From: Protea cynaroides
Lineage: Eukaryota > Streptophyta > Magnoliopsida > Proteales > Proteaceae
Length of the DNA: 64,000 nt
NCBI GenBank assembly: GCA_028583415.1
Contig: CM053267.1
Location: forward strand, 51,660,914 to 51,724,913
Direction of reading: 5' to 3'
Shown here: piece by piece, positions 12,701-23,813 of the stretch
Layout: every line of letters starts with the position of its first letter
Numbering within the stretch: the first letter of the stretch is position 1
Notes under the pieces: generated by a model
What the model was told of the DNA's origin: nothing
The model's database searches: none
The model's input: the letters and a program-made list of their open reading frames with translations, nothing else
Made by a program: the position numbers and the translations under genes

Positions 12701-12986
12701 TAGATTTTTTTTTTGTTGTAATTGTACCGTTCTTTAACTTTAGTTCTCCTTGTCAGGGTTGATGAGCTTCAAGGAAGCTGATAAGAGACTGAAGGAAAGT
12801 GGTCCAAATGTTTCTCTTGACTATACTTTCCCAAGATGGTGGCAGCTTCTGTGGAATGCCTTTTTTCATCCTTTTAATATAATTCTGATTGTCTTGTCAG
12901 TTCTCTCATTCATATCAAATGATTACTTCAATGGGTGCATTATGCTCATATTGGTTTTCATCAGGGTATCACTATGATTTTTCCAG
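9736..12986 (+). pseudogene. Captured 5' exons of an MgtA-like P-type (P3B) Mg-ATPase
   Basis: Three exon-like blocks: 9736-9906 (opens MGLQDIPAFSG; donor GTAAGT), 10036-10152 (readable EEKV...YALA...DKNLTFEYVHSTERG in one frame; donor at 10153) and 12757-12986 (GLMSFKEADKRLKESGPN, then PRWWQLLWNAFFHPFNIIL and VLVF...FFQ). The phase-1 junction from exon 2 to exon 3 rebuilds an Arg-Gly-Leu in frame. The last block matches the N-terminal cytoplasmic and first membrane segment of Mg-transporting P-type ATPases. Decay: a stop before EEKV in exon 2 and a TGA at 12975-12977 where the family has a sense codon before FFQ. Catalytic DKTG and later domains are absent. Family assignment is from memory of conserved motifs. 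Confidence 0.6.
10153..12756 (+). other. Intron-like interior
   Basis: Lies between two captured ATPase exons. AT-rich with T-runs, bounded by GT (10153) and AG (12756). No coding or RNA feature seen. Confidence 0.4.
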
Positions 12987-14075
12987 GTAATTCTTTATGT
13001 TTCTTATGGAAATTGCAATGTTTCTCCTCACTGAAGGAAGTCTAAAATGTCAGCTTTTTTTTTTGGGTAAGTAGTCTAAAATGTCAGCTTATTCCACTTT
13101 CTTCCTTTCTTTGTTTGGTTCTAGAAATACAGGTAATTATTGGGATCAATGGATGAAATATGTTTAGTGTTTTCTCTCTAATGATGTTGCTTCTACAATG
13201 TCCGATATCATAGTTGCCAATCTGCTATGTCCCTAAAAAGATCCATGCATTCTGGCATATAGGAAATTCACGAGGAGAGGTAGGATTCACCTCTTAAAGG
13301 TCAGATAACAATTAATCATGCCAGAACCAACTCCACTGGATTATATGCCCACCCTTTCTCTTGCATTTTTCTTGGATGGTTGAAGTATTAAACTATCATG
13401 AAAACCTGTAAAAAGAGGTAGATGAGTCTTCCAATCATATGATTTCTAGTATATGAGGTCGGTATTCATCCTGCCATGTGCACATGTACCATAGGCTGGC
13501 TGAGGGCCAAAAGAACAAGTTTTTCATCGTTTTCCTCTTATTTTCCATGTAGGCTGGCAAGAACAAGTGTAGGTCTAAATGTCATCTCTTAATATACCTT
13601 TGTCTGCATAAAGAAGTTCTTGTCAACCAAGCTTAATTAATGTGGACATGATTTAGAACTTTTGATTTACTATTCTCTTTCCTCTTCCCTCAGTTCATTT
13701 TTCTTTTTTGTTGCTTGTTTTTGGTATGTTGTATATCTTCAATTGTTTCTATGTATCAGTTGCATGTCTCTATATAGCATGTCTCGTTTCAGTTTTGTTG
13801 TGTCCATGCTCTGAGTCATGATACTGATTGACATTAATGCCATTAATTTGTCTGTATTACATTGTTCTATCAATCGCACAAAAATCTTGGAAACAAAATC
13901 TAGATTTTAAAGCATGGTCATATTCCTGCATCTAATTTTTTGGTAAACAATGTTAGATCATAATCCCAAACTATTTCTTTTTGAGCTACAATTGCAGGCT
14001 CTATCTGACATACGTATGTGAGGCAAATATCAGGAAATGGCTCACCCAGGGGTGCAGTTACCTTTAGAAAAAACT
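12987..14075 (+). other. Non-coding interior to the right subterminal repeats
   Basis: Intron-like AT-rich sequence after the exon donor at 12987. Nothing recognised. Confidence 0.35.
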
Positions 14076-14276
14076 TACTTTTAGAGGCGGTTAATTAAAC
14101 CGTCGGTAAGAAGTAAAGAATATCACAATTTAGCAACGGGAAATATTCTGCCTTTAAAGGCGGTTAAAGAACCGCCGGAACTATTTACCCGTCACTAAAG
14201 ACACTTATTAGAGGCGGTACGGAACCGACACAATTAATTATTTAGCGACGGTCAGTTAACCGCCGGTAAATACAGC

Positions 14277-14755
14277 CTCTAGATATACCAAACACGGGCG
14301 GTAACATTATGCGTCGCTTATTATTTGCGTCGGCATTTTTAGGGTCACTTTTGCGATGGTTCATGTAACCGTCGCTAAATGGTACTAGAATCATGATTCT
14401 CCTCAAGGTACAAGACCTCTAAGCACTAGGGTTCTTTTCTTCACTATTTTCTTAGCAATTGAGCTTGCCTGAATTAGTTTCAGTGCAATCTTCCTTATCC
14501 TAAAAGAACTGCAGCTCTAGATATACCAAACACAGACGGTAACATTATGCGTCGCTTATTATTTGCGTCGGCATTTTTAGGTTCACTTTTGCGATGGTTC
14601 ATGTAACCGTCGCTAAATGATATTAGAATCATGATTCTCCTCCAGGTACAAAACCTCTAAGCACTAGGGTTCTTTTCTTCACCATTTTCTTAGCTATTGA
14701 GCTTGCCTGAATTAGTTTCAGTGCAATCTTCCTTATCCTAAAAGAACTGCAGCTC
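14277..14755. repeat. 238-bp tandem duplication across a transposon-gene junction
   Basis: Units 14277-14514 and 14515-14752 are nearly identical. Each holds the last GCGTCGCTTATT...ACCGTCGCTAAATG repeats of the CACTA-like element followed by the same piece of the bHLH-like gene. The duplication therefore happened after the element and gene were joined. Confidence 0.8.
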
Positions 14756-14997
14756 CTTCTCAATATGCTTCTGCTTCTAACCCTCTTGTGTGGTATGAAA
14801 GCTCCCATTCCAGGCTTTGTTAGCTTCTCAAACTCACTACCCAATATGTTCCTTACAAGGGTCTTGCTTTCTTCTTGTTTTGAAGCATTGGCTATGAGTG
14901 CACGGCTCCAACAAGACTTATGTGCTCTCGCAGAGGCCATGGCCACATCTGCTGAGAGCTTAATAACCTTCTTTCTCTCCAAGAAGCTCATGTTCAT
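14629..14997 (-). pseudogene. Atypical bHLH (IBH1-like) gene truncated by transposon
   Basis: The 122-residue frame starts MNMSFLERKKVIKLSADVA, has the ARAHKSCWSRALI segment typical of non-DNA-binding plant bHLH proteins of the IBH1 group, and ends KKRTLVLRGFVPGGES. In the family VPGGES is the loop start, followed by helix 2 used for dimerisation. Here the next codon is a stop and CACTA-like repeats follow at once, so helix 2 is missing. Family members repress growth-promoting bHLH factors in brassinosteroid/gibberellin signalling. A second partial copy of the same 3' end lies at 14391-14514 because of the tandem duplication. Whether the stump is transcribed is unknown. Family call moderate; truncation clear. 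Confidence 0.55.
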
Positions 14998-15510
14998 ATG
15001 ATTGGAGACAATGTACCCATCTGTTAAGAAACTCTTGCTTGAAGGTGCTAGGTGCTCACATGGTTCTAGAACAAGAAGAGAGAAATAACTTAGAAAATAA
15101 TGTGAGCTGAGAATTGCTTGAACCTTCTATGAGTGGAACCTTTTGATGTGGTTTTGCTTAAGATATCATACACTATGGAAATCAAATAGAGAACTGAGTC
15201 TTGAGAAGAGGAGAAAAAGAGAGGCAGAAGTGTTTACGATGGATGGTGCTAGAAAAGCAAGAAAGAAGAGTTTTAATTTACTTCAAACTCATTCGGCCAA
15301 GCTTCTTCATGGTTTCCATTTCCTTGTACCCGATATATCTATTTTTTCCCTCTTTGCTATTAATATGCATTTTTATTATAAACTTGCAGTAGCTGTTTTG
15401 TTGCTAGGGGCATAAGCTTTCCTTGGTTTTTGCTGTAGCAATGTGCATGTGTTCTGGAAATTGCATGTTAAAATTCTTTGTTCATTGATTAAAATCAAAT
15501 TTTATTTCAG
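14998..15510. other. Upstream region between bHLH stump and Harbinger element
   Basis: Would contain the bHLH promoter (minus strand). No clear TATA box placed. Open frames here (for example 15143-15415) have no recognisable domain. Confidence 0.35.
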
Positions 15511-16594
15511 ATGGATCATGGAAAGGGGATTGAAGTAGATTTAATGGTTGATGCGAAGATTGTTAGAGATACATTTGTTTGGACTGATAAAAGGGTCAAA
15601 TTACTAATCGATGTTGGTCTTGATCATTCACGAAATGGATACTAACTAAATACATCTTTCATGAAAGATGGTTGGGCCAACATATCAAAAGAATTTAACA
15701 AAAAATGTGAGAAGCACATTACCATGTCGCAAGTCAAAAACAAATGGAACATTTTGAAAGCCATGTTGGTTGCATGGATGTGGTTAAAGAATAAAACTAG
15801 TGGTTGGAGTTGGGACCCTCTACTAGGAACTGTTGATCCACCTAGTGCAGAGATTTGGAGTGCTATTGTTAAGGTAAACCCCTCAAATTTATCTTTCGTC
15901 TTTCATTTGTAGTTTATAATCCTTGATAACTTGGTATAATTTTTTTTATTTCAAAATTGATATTGCAGAAATACCCTCATGGAAAGTACTTTAGGACTAC
16001 ACCTTTACAAAATGAAGAAAAACTCCGTGAATTATTCCATGGTGTTGTTGCTGATGGGGAGGGTGCAATTTACATCCATGAAGATGCCGCACTTCAAACA
16101 ACACCAAAAGGGATATCTACTTGCAACAATGCGATAAATTTGGAAGACTTCAATGTTAATGGATCAAATGATGATGAGTCTATTGAGGTGATAGATGTGA
16201 AGAAGAAAAAGAAGCTTAAGAGTCTCCCATGGTGTAATCTAAAAGGTTAAAGTTTAGTGACACTAAAATTTTAGATGATGCTATTAATAAAATGACATCA
16301 ATTATAGAGATGAGAAAAACAGATATGGATATGAGACAAGCTAATTTTGAGGCTCAGTTAGAGTTAAAAAAAAAAAGAAAATTAAGTGGAGCAAAAACAT
16401 ACAACACATTTGACATTGCTTATCAAATTCTTAACTCTTTGGAGGGGATTGAGGTTGGTAGTGATCGCCACATGATCGCTTTGGAGATTCTTGAGGACCC
16501 AAACAAAAGACAAGCATTGATTTCGATGCATGAATCATCTTGCCTAAAATGGCTTTTTAGAGCAATTAAGAAGAAAGAAATAGAAGAGTCTTAA
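15511..16594 (+). pseudogene. PIF/Harbinger Myb/SANT-like DNA-binding protein, broken
   Basis: This is the second protein of PIF/Harbinger elements, which recruits the transposase to DNA. Start ATG 15511 follows a TTTCAG. The Trp-rich SANT-like part is seen: TFVWTDKRVKLLIDV, then DGWANISKEFNKKC, VKNKWNILKA and SGWSWDP. A stop (TAA) interrupts near 15644. An intron with GTAAAC donor and TTGCAG acceptor fits 15874-15968 and keeps the frame. The second exon has KYPHGKYFRTTPLQNEEKLRELF, then a frameshift between about 16240 and 16292. The last part is a charged coiled coil ending in a C-terminal helix region. Two lesions make it non-functional. Confidence 0.7.
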
Positions 16595-16795
16595 TCATTT
16601 TCTTTTTAAGATTTATAATGTGGAGATTTTTTCATATATATTTTACTTTATGTGGAACCTGTATTATGCGTGATTGAATTATCTTATAGTTTTTTTTTTT
16701 TATATTAAGTTTACATGTGTGGATGTATTTTATTCATTTTGTTTTTGAGAGTTGAATTTCTATGTGTTAATACTCGTTATTATATATCATTTGCT

Positions 16796-17590
16796 ATGGA
16801 CAGTGACGACGAAATAGATTCGATGCTCATTGAGAACTCATTGTTGCTATTTATTATGTGCATACGTGCTCATTTGGAACATAAAAAGAGAATTGATGAG
16901 GACATTGATGACAACAGTGATGATGAGACCACTTTTCAATTTACGAAACAACCGATGCACACGCACCAACTTTCACGGTATGCCTTATATTTGAACTATT
17001 AAGCCCCAATTCAAATCCTAGAAGATTTTGATGTTTATTTTGTATGTCTAAAGATCATTTCATGATGTTGGTGTGTGCATTAAAAGAGAGGGGATTAATG
17101 GCAAACACTCATCACACTACAGTGGAGGAATAATTGGTTATTGGATTGTTAGTGATGGCCCATAATATAAGAAATAATGTCATTCAGGAATGGTTTCAGC
17201 ACTCGGGTGAAACAGTGAGCCGTCACTTCCATAATGTATTGGCAGCACCATGGACATTTGCAAGGGAGATAGTACAACCACCCTCATTTGATGAAACACC
17301 ACCTCAAATCAAATCCAGTCAGAAGTATTATCCATTCTTTGTCAATTGTATCGGAGCAATAGATGGAACACACATAAGTGCATCAATTCCAGTTGCAAAA
17401 CAAGTACCATATAGATCTGGGAGAAATAATGAAGTTATCCAAAATGTATGTGCTATATGTTCATTTGATATGTGTTTCACATACATTTGGGCTGGTTGGT
17501 AAGGAACAACGCATGATAATCGAATATTATGGCAAGCCATCAATACTCTATTCTGATTGTAGCTACCAAACAACTTTTTATTTTGACCAA
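16796..17590 (+). pseudogene. PIF/Harbinger DDE transposase, truncated and broken
   Basis: Starts MDSDDEIDSM (16796). After a damaged N-terminal part the frame gives ETVSRHFHNVLAA, then FVNCIGAIDGTHISA with the first catalytic Asp, and GTTHDNRILWQAI with the second. Between them the family AGWEG motif reads AGW-stop-G (TAA 17500-17502). Another stop breaks the region near 17000-17130. The third acidic residue and C terminus are missing because the Pack-MULE begins at 17606. It belongs with the preceding SANT-like gene. Terminal repeats of this element were not found. Confidence 0.75.
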
Positions 17591-17818
17591 AAATGATTTT
17601 TTTTAGGGAAAATTACACAGACACCCCCTCTACTGTTATGAAATGAACAGAACTACCCTGCTTTTTCAAAAGTTACACAGAATATCCCTATAATGATGCT
17701 ATCATACAATCTCACCCCTACCGTTAGTTTCAACTTAACGGCAGAGGCTCACTTTTTTTTTAAGACGAAAATACCCTTACTAAGGGTAAAATACAACTTC
17801 AATCCCCCTGTTCCTCTC

Positions 17819-17976
17819 CCGGTCGAGAAGATGATGTTCAACCAGTGCCCTAAGTATGGTATGACATCTGTCTGTGGCCGGAGAAGAGACATGGAAGATG
17901 CAGTGGCTATCCATCCCTCATTTTGCCGGCGGGATAGTCTCTTTCCCTCGGGATTGCATTTCTTCGGCGTTTATTC
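17819..17976 (+). pseudogene. Captured exon fragment of a clade-A-like PP2C
   Basis: In frame: CPKYGMTSVCGRRRDMEDAV, followed by AIHPSF and LHFFGVYS. This matches the N-terminal part of the catalytic domain of plant PP2C phosphatases in the ABA-signalling group, where RRxxMEDA supplies phosphate-binding Arg and metal-binding Glu/Asp. Homology stops at FGVY, just where the family continues DGHG, so the fragment cannot be an active phosphatase. It lies inside the Pack-MULE. Clade assignment is from motif memory. Confidence 0.7.
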
Positions 17977-17999
17977 GTTTCGCGATTCAACCGCGTAAA

Positions 18000-18540
18000 A
18001 CCTAAATCATTTCAATTGCTTGAAGCTACGATGGATTGAATACTAAACTTGCTTCTGCCACCGCTGCTTCTGCTTCTGCGTTTATGTCGTCGTCGTCGTC
18101 GTTCTGGATTGAATACTAAATTTGGAGAAATAAAGAGGAACACCTAATATATTTTTTAGGAAAAAGGAAAGAAGGTTCACGGAAATACCTTGAAGTTCGA
18201 GGTATTCTTCGGCCATGGAAGAAATGACAAAAAAACAGCTGAAGCAAACAAGAAGTCAAGACCTGATTACAGAAGCTTCAGCTATGGATGACTTCCCATG
18301 GTTTTTTCTACTTTCCTTTCTTCTACGGTTCATGGAGGCTGAGCTCAAATGATAAAAAAATTTAGGGAATAAACTATTGTAAGAAAATATTAATTTAAAA
18401 CCCCAAATCTGTCGCCTGCATTTCCTTATCGCAAACGCTCTGTTCTGTAGCCTGTAATGTCTTCAGAATAGACCGTCATCTGACGTCTTCTTCTTTTTCG
18501 TCTTTTACCTTTTCAAGCTTTTCTTACTCTCTGCCCTCTT
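18000..18540. other. Middle of the Pack-MULE, origin unknown
   Basis: Contains a GTCGTCGTC run at about 18087 and a repeated TGGATTGAATACTAAA phrase (18031 and 18105). Probably further captured exon or intron pieces; no protein recognised. Confidence 0.3.
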
Positions 18541-18622
18541 TAATGGCCGATTACTCGTTCTTGCATGGCTATTGGGGATCTAAAGAAAAACAGATAGAAA
18601 CAAATAAAATATGTTTATCTAA

Positions 18623-19081
18623 TCATCCCGGCCTTCGTTTTGTAGAAACCCTTGTTGATCTCTGCCGAGGTAGCCGCTTCCATGGCTCAAGAACAGAGTC
18701 TCTGTATCTGGAAGGTAATACCTGGTTTCTCCCACGCTTGGACCTCACAACAGGTGAGATGTCCTCGAAACCAACGTATAATTCGAACATCCAACACCGA
18801 TTCCGTTTTGATCTGCAACCGACTTGTTCATTCGTCTCCGTTTCTGCTTCGGCTCTCATTTGAGAGTCTCCTGACGCTTCGTGTATCAGTCCACCTTTTT
18901 CGCTTGATGTCTTCGGCTCTGATTCTTCGTCTTCAAAGTTTCTAGAAATCAATCTCGCCGCTTCTACAAGCAGACCCAAATAACCGTCGTTTTTGTTTTC
19001 TTCACTTGGAAATAACCTGCTTTCTTCTCCTTTTGGCGACGACGACATGAACGTGGGTGTCGCTGGCGAAACTTCTGACAA
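18623..19081 (-). pseudogene. Captured ORF fragment of an unnamed plant nuclear-type protein
   Basis: A 152-codon open frame inside the Pack-MULE on the opposite strand to the PP2C piece. The N-terminal half is Ser/Glu-rich (NDGYLGLLVEAARLI), the C-terminal half very basic (RGRNQVLPSRYRDSVLEPW). These segments read like real protein rather than random frame, but I do not recognise the parent gene. The ATG at 19081 lies just inside the right TIR arm, so transcription could start from the element end. Possibly expressed as a chimera; not shown. Confidence 0.4.
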
Positions 19082-19290
19082 ATCGTGCTTAAAAAAAAGT
19101 GTAATTTCACCCTTAGTAAGGGTATTTTCGTCTTAAAAAAAAAGTGAGCCTCTGCCGTTAAGTTGAAACTAACGGTAGGGGTGAGATTGTATGATAGCAT
19201 CATTATAGGGGTATTCTGTGTAACTTTTGAAAAAGCAGGGTAGTGTTGTGTAATTTCACTACAGTAGAGGGGGTGTCTGTGTAATTTACC

Positions 19291-19661
19291 TTTTTTTTTT
19301 TATAAATAAATAAAAATAAAAATAAAAATGGATCCAAACTAGGCTTAAATGGGCAATTTGTTACTGCCATGTGGCAGCTCATCTAATCATTAATCTGGGG
19401 TGATGTATATACCACCATTCCTCCAAAAAAAAAAAAAAAAAAAAAACTTTCAACATCCGTTGAATTTTAGACCGGGATCCTCTATAGTGAGGTCAAAATG
19501 ACAGTAAAGATCCTAGCCACTCAAAGTGCATCGAGATGTCCTCATTAACCACTCAAAGTGTATTGGGATGTGTCTCGATGCACATTGAGTGGTTAAAATC
19601 CTCACTGCCACTTCAGCCTCACTACAGATGATCTTTTTCCTAGAATTTCAACAGAAATGAA
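19291..19661. other. Intergenic, low complexity
   Basis: (TAAAA)n-like and poly-A runs, and a short imperfect repeat around CACTCAAAGTG.ATCG (19516 and 19552). No gene. Confidence 0.4.
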
Positions 19662-19670
19662 GATTTACAT

Positions 19671-20415
19671 TAAGGGTGCAACATTTGTACCAAAACCTTT
19701 ACCGAAACCAAACCGAACAGTTTACATCGGAACTGAGAGACCGTTTACTAATCGGTTCGATTTTGGTTTGAAATATGAAACCATTTATCTAATTGGTTTG
19801 AAACAATTTAAACCGTTTAAACCGGTAGGCTACACCGGCTAGACAATGATTAACTCGATAGAATGTAAATCGTTTAGTTCCCTAAAAGCTAAACTAGTAA
19901 ACCCTAATATCTTTAGTCATTCCCTATTAATAATTTAATATTTTATTTCCCCAACACCCCAACCCCAACCTCAATGGCCTAACACCAATTAATATATTAT
20001 TTCCCCAATGGCTCATCCTCAATTAATATATTATTTCTCTAAGACGCAAGACCCAATCCCAATTCCCAAAAGCCTAAACCATAAAATAGAAAAACATAAA
20101 ATAAGGATTAGTGATTAGGCATAGCAAGTCTCACTCTCTCGAATCTCGATTCTCTACTTCCCATTTGAACCTTTTCATTTTTCTCATGAAAAACCTATTA
20201 ATAACTGATGTGTTAAACCGTTTATAAACCGCAAGCAAAATCGATTAATAAGAAACCGTTTAAAAATCGATAAATTGAAAATCGATTACTAATCAATTTT
20301 GGTTTCAATTTTGAGACCATTTAATTAATTGGTTTGGTTTTGGTTTTACCATTTTATACATCACACTGCACCGGATCAGACTGTTGAACCGATTATAAAC
20401 AGTTTAATACCCTTA
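19671..20415. mobile_element. Non-autonomous DNA element with 9-bp target duplication
   Basis: Starts TAAGGGTGCAAC and ends AATACCCTTA, flanked on both sides by the direct repeat GATTTACAT (19662-19670 and 20416-20424). The interior is rich in AACCG/CGGTT words in opposite orientations near the two ends. No transposase. A 9-bp duplication suggests Mutator-like; reading the duplication as 8 bp would suggest hAT. Confidence 0.7.
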
Positions 20416-21328
20416 GATTTACATACAAATAAAATAAAGGTTTAAAACTCAAGAAATAATAAGTAAAATAGTATTTTTTTTGGTAGAAATAATTAAAAAA
20501 GTTCAATGAATGTTAAAATAAAGATCGATTATTTATGATTATGTTAAAAAAAAATTAAATTTTACATGTGATCAATTCAATGAATGATATCCAATAAATT
20601 GGTTTGGATTTTATAACCATGTGGCTCAGAAAAAAAAAAAAATCCATTTTTGATAGGGCCCCACACCACGCTGTTCTTCCACAAGTAATTTCAGAACCTC
20701 GTCGATCATTTTTTTTTTCTCTCTCTTCTATTTTTTATTTTTAATTTTTTGTTTGAGTTAAGGAGAGAGTAGAAGATGCATATTTATGAGACCGAGTTTT
20801 CCCCCACGTATGCTCATATTGGACTCGAAATAATAGGAATAGAATTTTGGACATTTGTTCAATAAAATAAAAATAATAATCGGTTGCTATATAATACTGG
20901 GATCTTCTTCACTCATGATGAATTTTTTTTCCCTTTATTAATATTGAGACGAAAGTATATTTTTTTGGAGAATTTTTTTTTCTCCATCATTTTTCAATAG
21001 TATTTTTTTTCCTAGTAAACTCTGTGATTTTATTTTGCCACATGTCATCTATATTTTGGTAGAAACCTGATATGTGAGGCAACTTATAATTTGACAAATA
21101 GAAGGAAATTCAATAGATAGAGCACATAATTAGCTGTGGCAGCAGATTCTGCATTCTTATTCCTCTCACTTAGGCTCCTCATCACCAAAATTCTGGGTTT
21201 ATATCTAAACCATCGCTTAACAAGTGAATACGAACGAAACTTATTTTAATGAGTTAAACAAATGTGTCATGTTATATTTATTATTAAGGAGAGATTTCCT
21301 TAGTAGGATGGTGTAAATGTTTTACTTA

Positions 21329-21636
21329 GGCTCTCTTTGGTTTGTATTATATAATGTATTATATAATATATTATAAAATTTATGATTGTTTGGTATGATT
21401 TATATTGTTTATTTATAATTAAAATAAATCGATATAATTCATTATCTACAAATAGGTGAGTAGCTGTTTATCATTATTAGAATAATCTATTAGGTGATTA
21501 TTTATATTTCTCATTATATAATGTATTATGTTTAATGGTACTAAACGGTCATTATTTATTACTCATAATCTATTATCATAATTGATTTGTCACAAATAGC
21601 TCATAATACATTATATAATACAAACCAAAGAGAGCC
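21329..21636. mobile_element. Tourist-like MITE (308 bp)
   Basis: Inverted ends of about 38 bp: GGCTCTCTTTGGTTTGTATT on the left and its complement on the right, continuing through ATATAATGTATTAT. It is flanked by direct TTA (21326-21328 and 21637-21639), the target duplication of PIF/Harbinger-related MITEs. No ORF. Confidence 0.85.
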
Positions 21637-21639
21637 TTA

Positions 21640-22430
21640 ATCAATATTTTCATCAAGTTTAAATATTATAAGTATTAAGAAACTTGAAACTATTCTATTT
21701 AGGTTTTGAGTTCAAATCTCAAAATGTTATATTTATTACGGGTGTCAATTGGTTGGTCTTGATCAGTTCAGTTGGGTTTAATTAGTCTCCTCCATTTAAC
21801 ATCCCGTACCTTAATGTCCTGTTTAGATAATCGGTCCTTCATCGGCAAGGAATGGACACGTTTATATTAGGTCATATCCGTCTTAATTCATAATCGGTTT
21901 TATGTTAATCCAGCTAATCAGTCTGTAAAAGGACTATAACGGGCTCATACCAAAGTGTAAATAAAAATAGAAAGAGATGTTTGTTTTCGAATCCGTAATT
22001 GTTCTCATGTTTTAAATTAGATATCTTCTTGTACGATTGTAAAAAGGCTTTTATTAGGCTTGTGCTCACTCATGTAGACGAGATGAGGATAGAATAAAGG
22101 AGTGGAAGACTCAAGAAATGAAAGAGAGTAAAAGACAATTTAATGCTGTAGGTTTTTACCTTTAGGGTTGTATTTGTTTGGTTTAAAGTTTAAACCAAAA
22201 TTCAGTTCGATTTAAGGTATATTCGGTCCATTCGGTCAGACTACACACTTGTACCGTGAATGCCGGTTTAATAATGGATCTAGGACTAAGCCCGATAGAT
22301 TTAATAATCGGATCGATTGGTCTCGATCCAATAATCAATCGTTCACGACAGAGCGTAGAGCGTGGGCTTGAAATTGAAACCTGCTAATTTTTAACACTAA
22401 TATATACACTTAATTACTCTTAAAAACTAT
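21640..22430. other. Intergenic, repeat-derived
   Basis: Starts near GGGTGTCAATTGG and contains many TCGGT/ACCGA words, as in decayed non-autonomous elements. No ends, ORF or RNA gene could be defined. Confidence 0.35.
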
Positions 22431-23050
22431 AAATTTTGTGATTTATATCCATTAAATATATACATTTCTACAAAATCGAGTGATGCACGAACAACCCGGA
22501 TTTGAAGAGTGTTAAATTATTCGTATCATTTTACCAAAAAAAAAAAAAAATTATTCATATCATTGACACATCACCTGTCTAAAATCGGAATATGGACCAG
22601 GTGCATGACAGCCATACGTAGACATTGCGAATTGATATTTGGTCTTGTAAATTTAAAGACTTCAAGCCTGGTTTGGTATGCATTTTGGGAAATTTTCTTT
22701 TCTTACAAATGTATTCTCCGAATGCAGATTGCTTTCCTAATATAGATAGATGACCGGTTAAAAAGTAAGACATTTTTGTTCCAGACTCAAAATGCAAAAT
22801 GGGTTAAAACTTAAATAGAGTGTTCGTTATTGGTTTGTGTTAGAGAATGAAGAGGTAGGAAAGAGACTCAATAGGGATACATGGTTTGGTTTGAGTCTTT
22901 GGGGTACCCTACTTCCATGAAAAGATTGCTTTCTTCGGTATTCTTTGTTTGAATTACGTATAGTTCTTATGATTGGTTCTTGTATTGTAGGAAACTGGAG
23001 ATTGTTTTTCTCTATTCTGGGTAAGGGTAGAAGACACATCCTTAGAAATC

Positions 23051-23281
23051 GGATTCAAATCCTCTCTATCCTCGCTTTTCGATGGAGAGGTGGTGGCCCC
23101 ATTAGATGGCCTACACCTTGGGCTCGGGTGAATCTGAGCCTTCCATCCTAGCATACAAGTTGAGTCGACACCCCATTGTAGGCTCGGATGGAGGGCTCAG
23201 ATTCACCCGAGCCTCAGGTGTCGGCCATCTAACGGGACCGCCACCTCTCCATCCAAAACTGAGGACGAAGAGGATCGGGAT
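23051..23281. mobile_element. Fold-back MULE-type MITE in block B
   Basis: Nearly the whole element is an imperfect hairpin: GATGGAGAGGTGGTGGCCCC near 23082 pairs with GCCACCTCTCCATC near 23240, and GGGCTCGGGTGAATC with GATTCACCCGAGCC. It is flanked by CCTTAGAAATC and CCCTATAAATC, an 11-bp target duplication with two mismatches. The same element is at 61992-62230. Confidence 0.65.
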
Positions 23282-23678
23282 CCCTATAAATCATCATTGC
23301 ATCCGTGGATTACTTGAAGATATTATCACCATGGTGATCCATGGTGGAGTGTAGCAGCTGGGAAAAATCATCTCCTAGAATGGACGGATGTGCTCTTATA
23401 ATCACCAAATCTAAGTAAGGTTGAAGATCTCAAAATCCGACAATTGATCAATCAGTAACTTGTGGATTTTACTATAAAAGGTAGGTTTCATTGATTCTAC
23501 TAATGAACATGCTAGATCAAACATGAATTGGAACAAGAGAAAGGAGAGTCAACTCGGAAACAATTATGATCTTAACATGTGATGCACTTCCTCTACAACG
23601 TCAAACTTGAACACAATTCCTCTACAATTATTCTATGATGTTTGAGTTAAAAGAAACCTTGGACATGTTCTATATGGA

Positions 23679-23813
23679 TCACTTATACATATGTCTATCT
23701 TCCATGGGACTCATCATCATTCATATGGAGTGGGTCTCACACATTAGAGGTGTGTTCTACAACTCATAGAAGGTCATGGAATCCCAAAAAGAGTATATAT
23801 ACATGTAGAGGAA
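23679..23813. mobile_element. Fold-back MITE-like element, FB copy 3
   Basis: Left arm CATATGTCTATCTTCCATGG; the right arm contains the decayed inverted complement AAGAGTATATATACATG. Its position relative to gene B equals that of FB copy 2 to gene A. Confidence 0.45.

Larger units (their letters stand above)
6697..14395. mobile_element. CACTA-like DNA transposon carrying captured gene pieces
   Basis: Both ends carry many short direct and inverted copies of TTTAGCGACGGT/ACCGTCGCTAAA (left about 6728-7030, right about 14080-14385), the subterminal pattern of plant CACTA elements. The left edge CTACGAAAAAAAGG fits a decayed CACTACGAAAAA terminus; the right terminus is unclear, so exact ends and a 3-bp target duplication are not established. 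I see no TnpD-type transposase inside, which suggests a non-autonomous carrier. Internally it holds decayed P-type ATPase exons. A Mutator-type carrier is the main alternative. Confidence 0.55.
17606..19290. mobile_element. Pack-MULE with about 200-bp terminal inverted repeats
   Basis: Left end begins GGGAAAATTACACAGACACC; right end is the inverse, ending in complement of GGTAAATTACACAGACACCC. The arms match over roughly 200 bp (17606-17800 and 19095-19290), including CCGTTAGTTTCAACTTAACG and AAGACGAAAATACCC. Long TIRs enclosing pieces of unrelated host genes and no transposase define a Pack-MULE. T-rich flanks (8 T then A on the left, T-run on the right) allow a 9-bp target duplication but do not prove it. 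It interrupts the Harbinger transposase. Confidence 0.8.

Noticed and set aside
15143..15415. 90-codon ORF upstream of the Harbinger element
   Set aside because: No domain or relative recognised, and overlapping frames are equally open.
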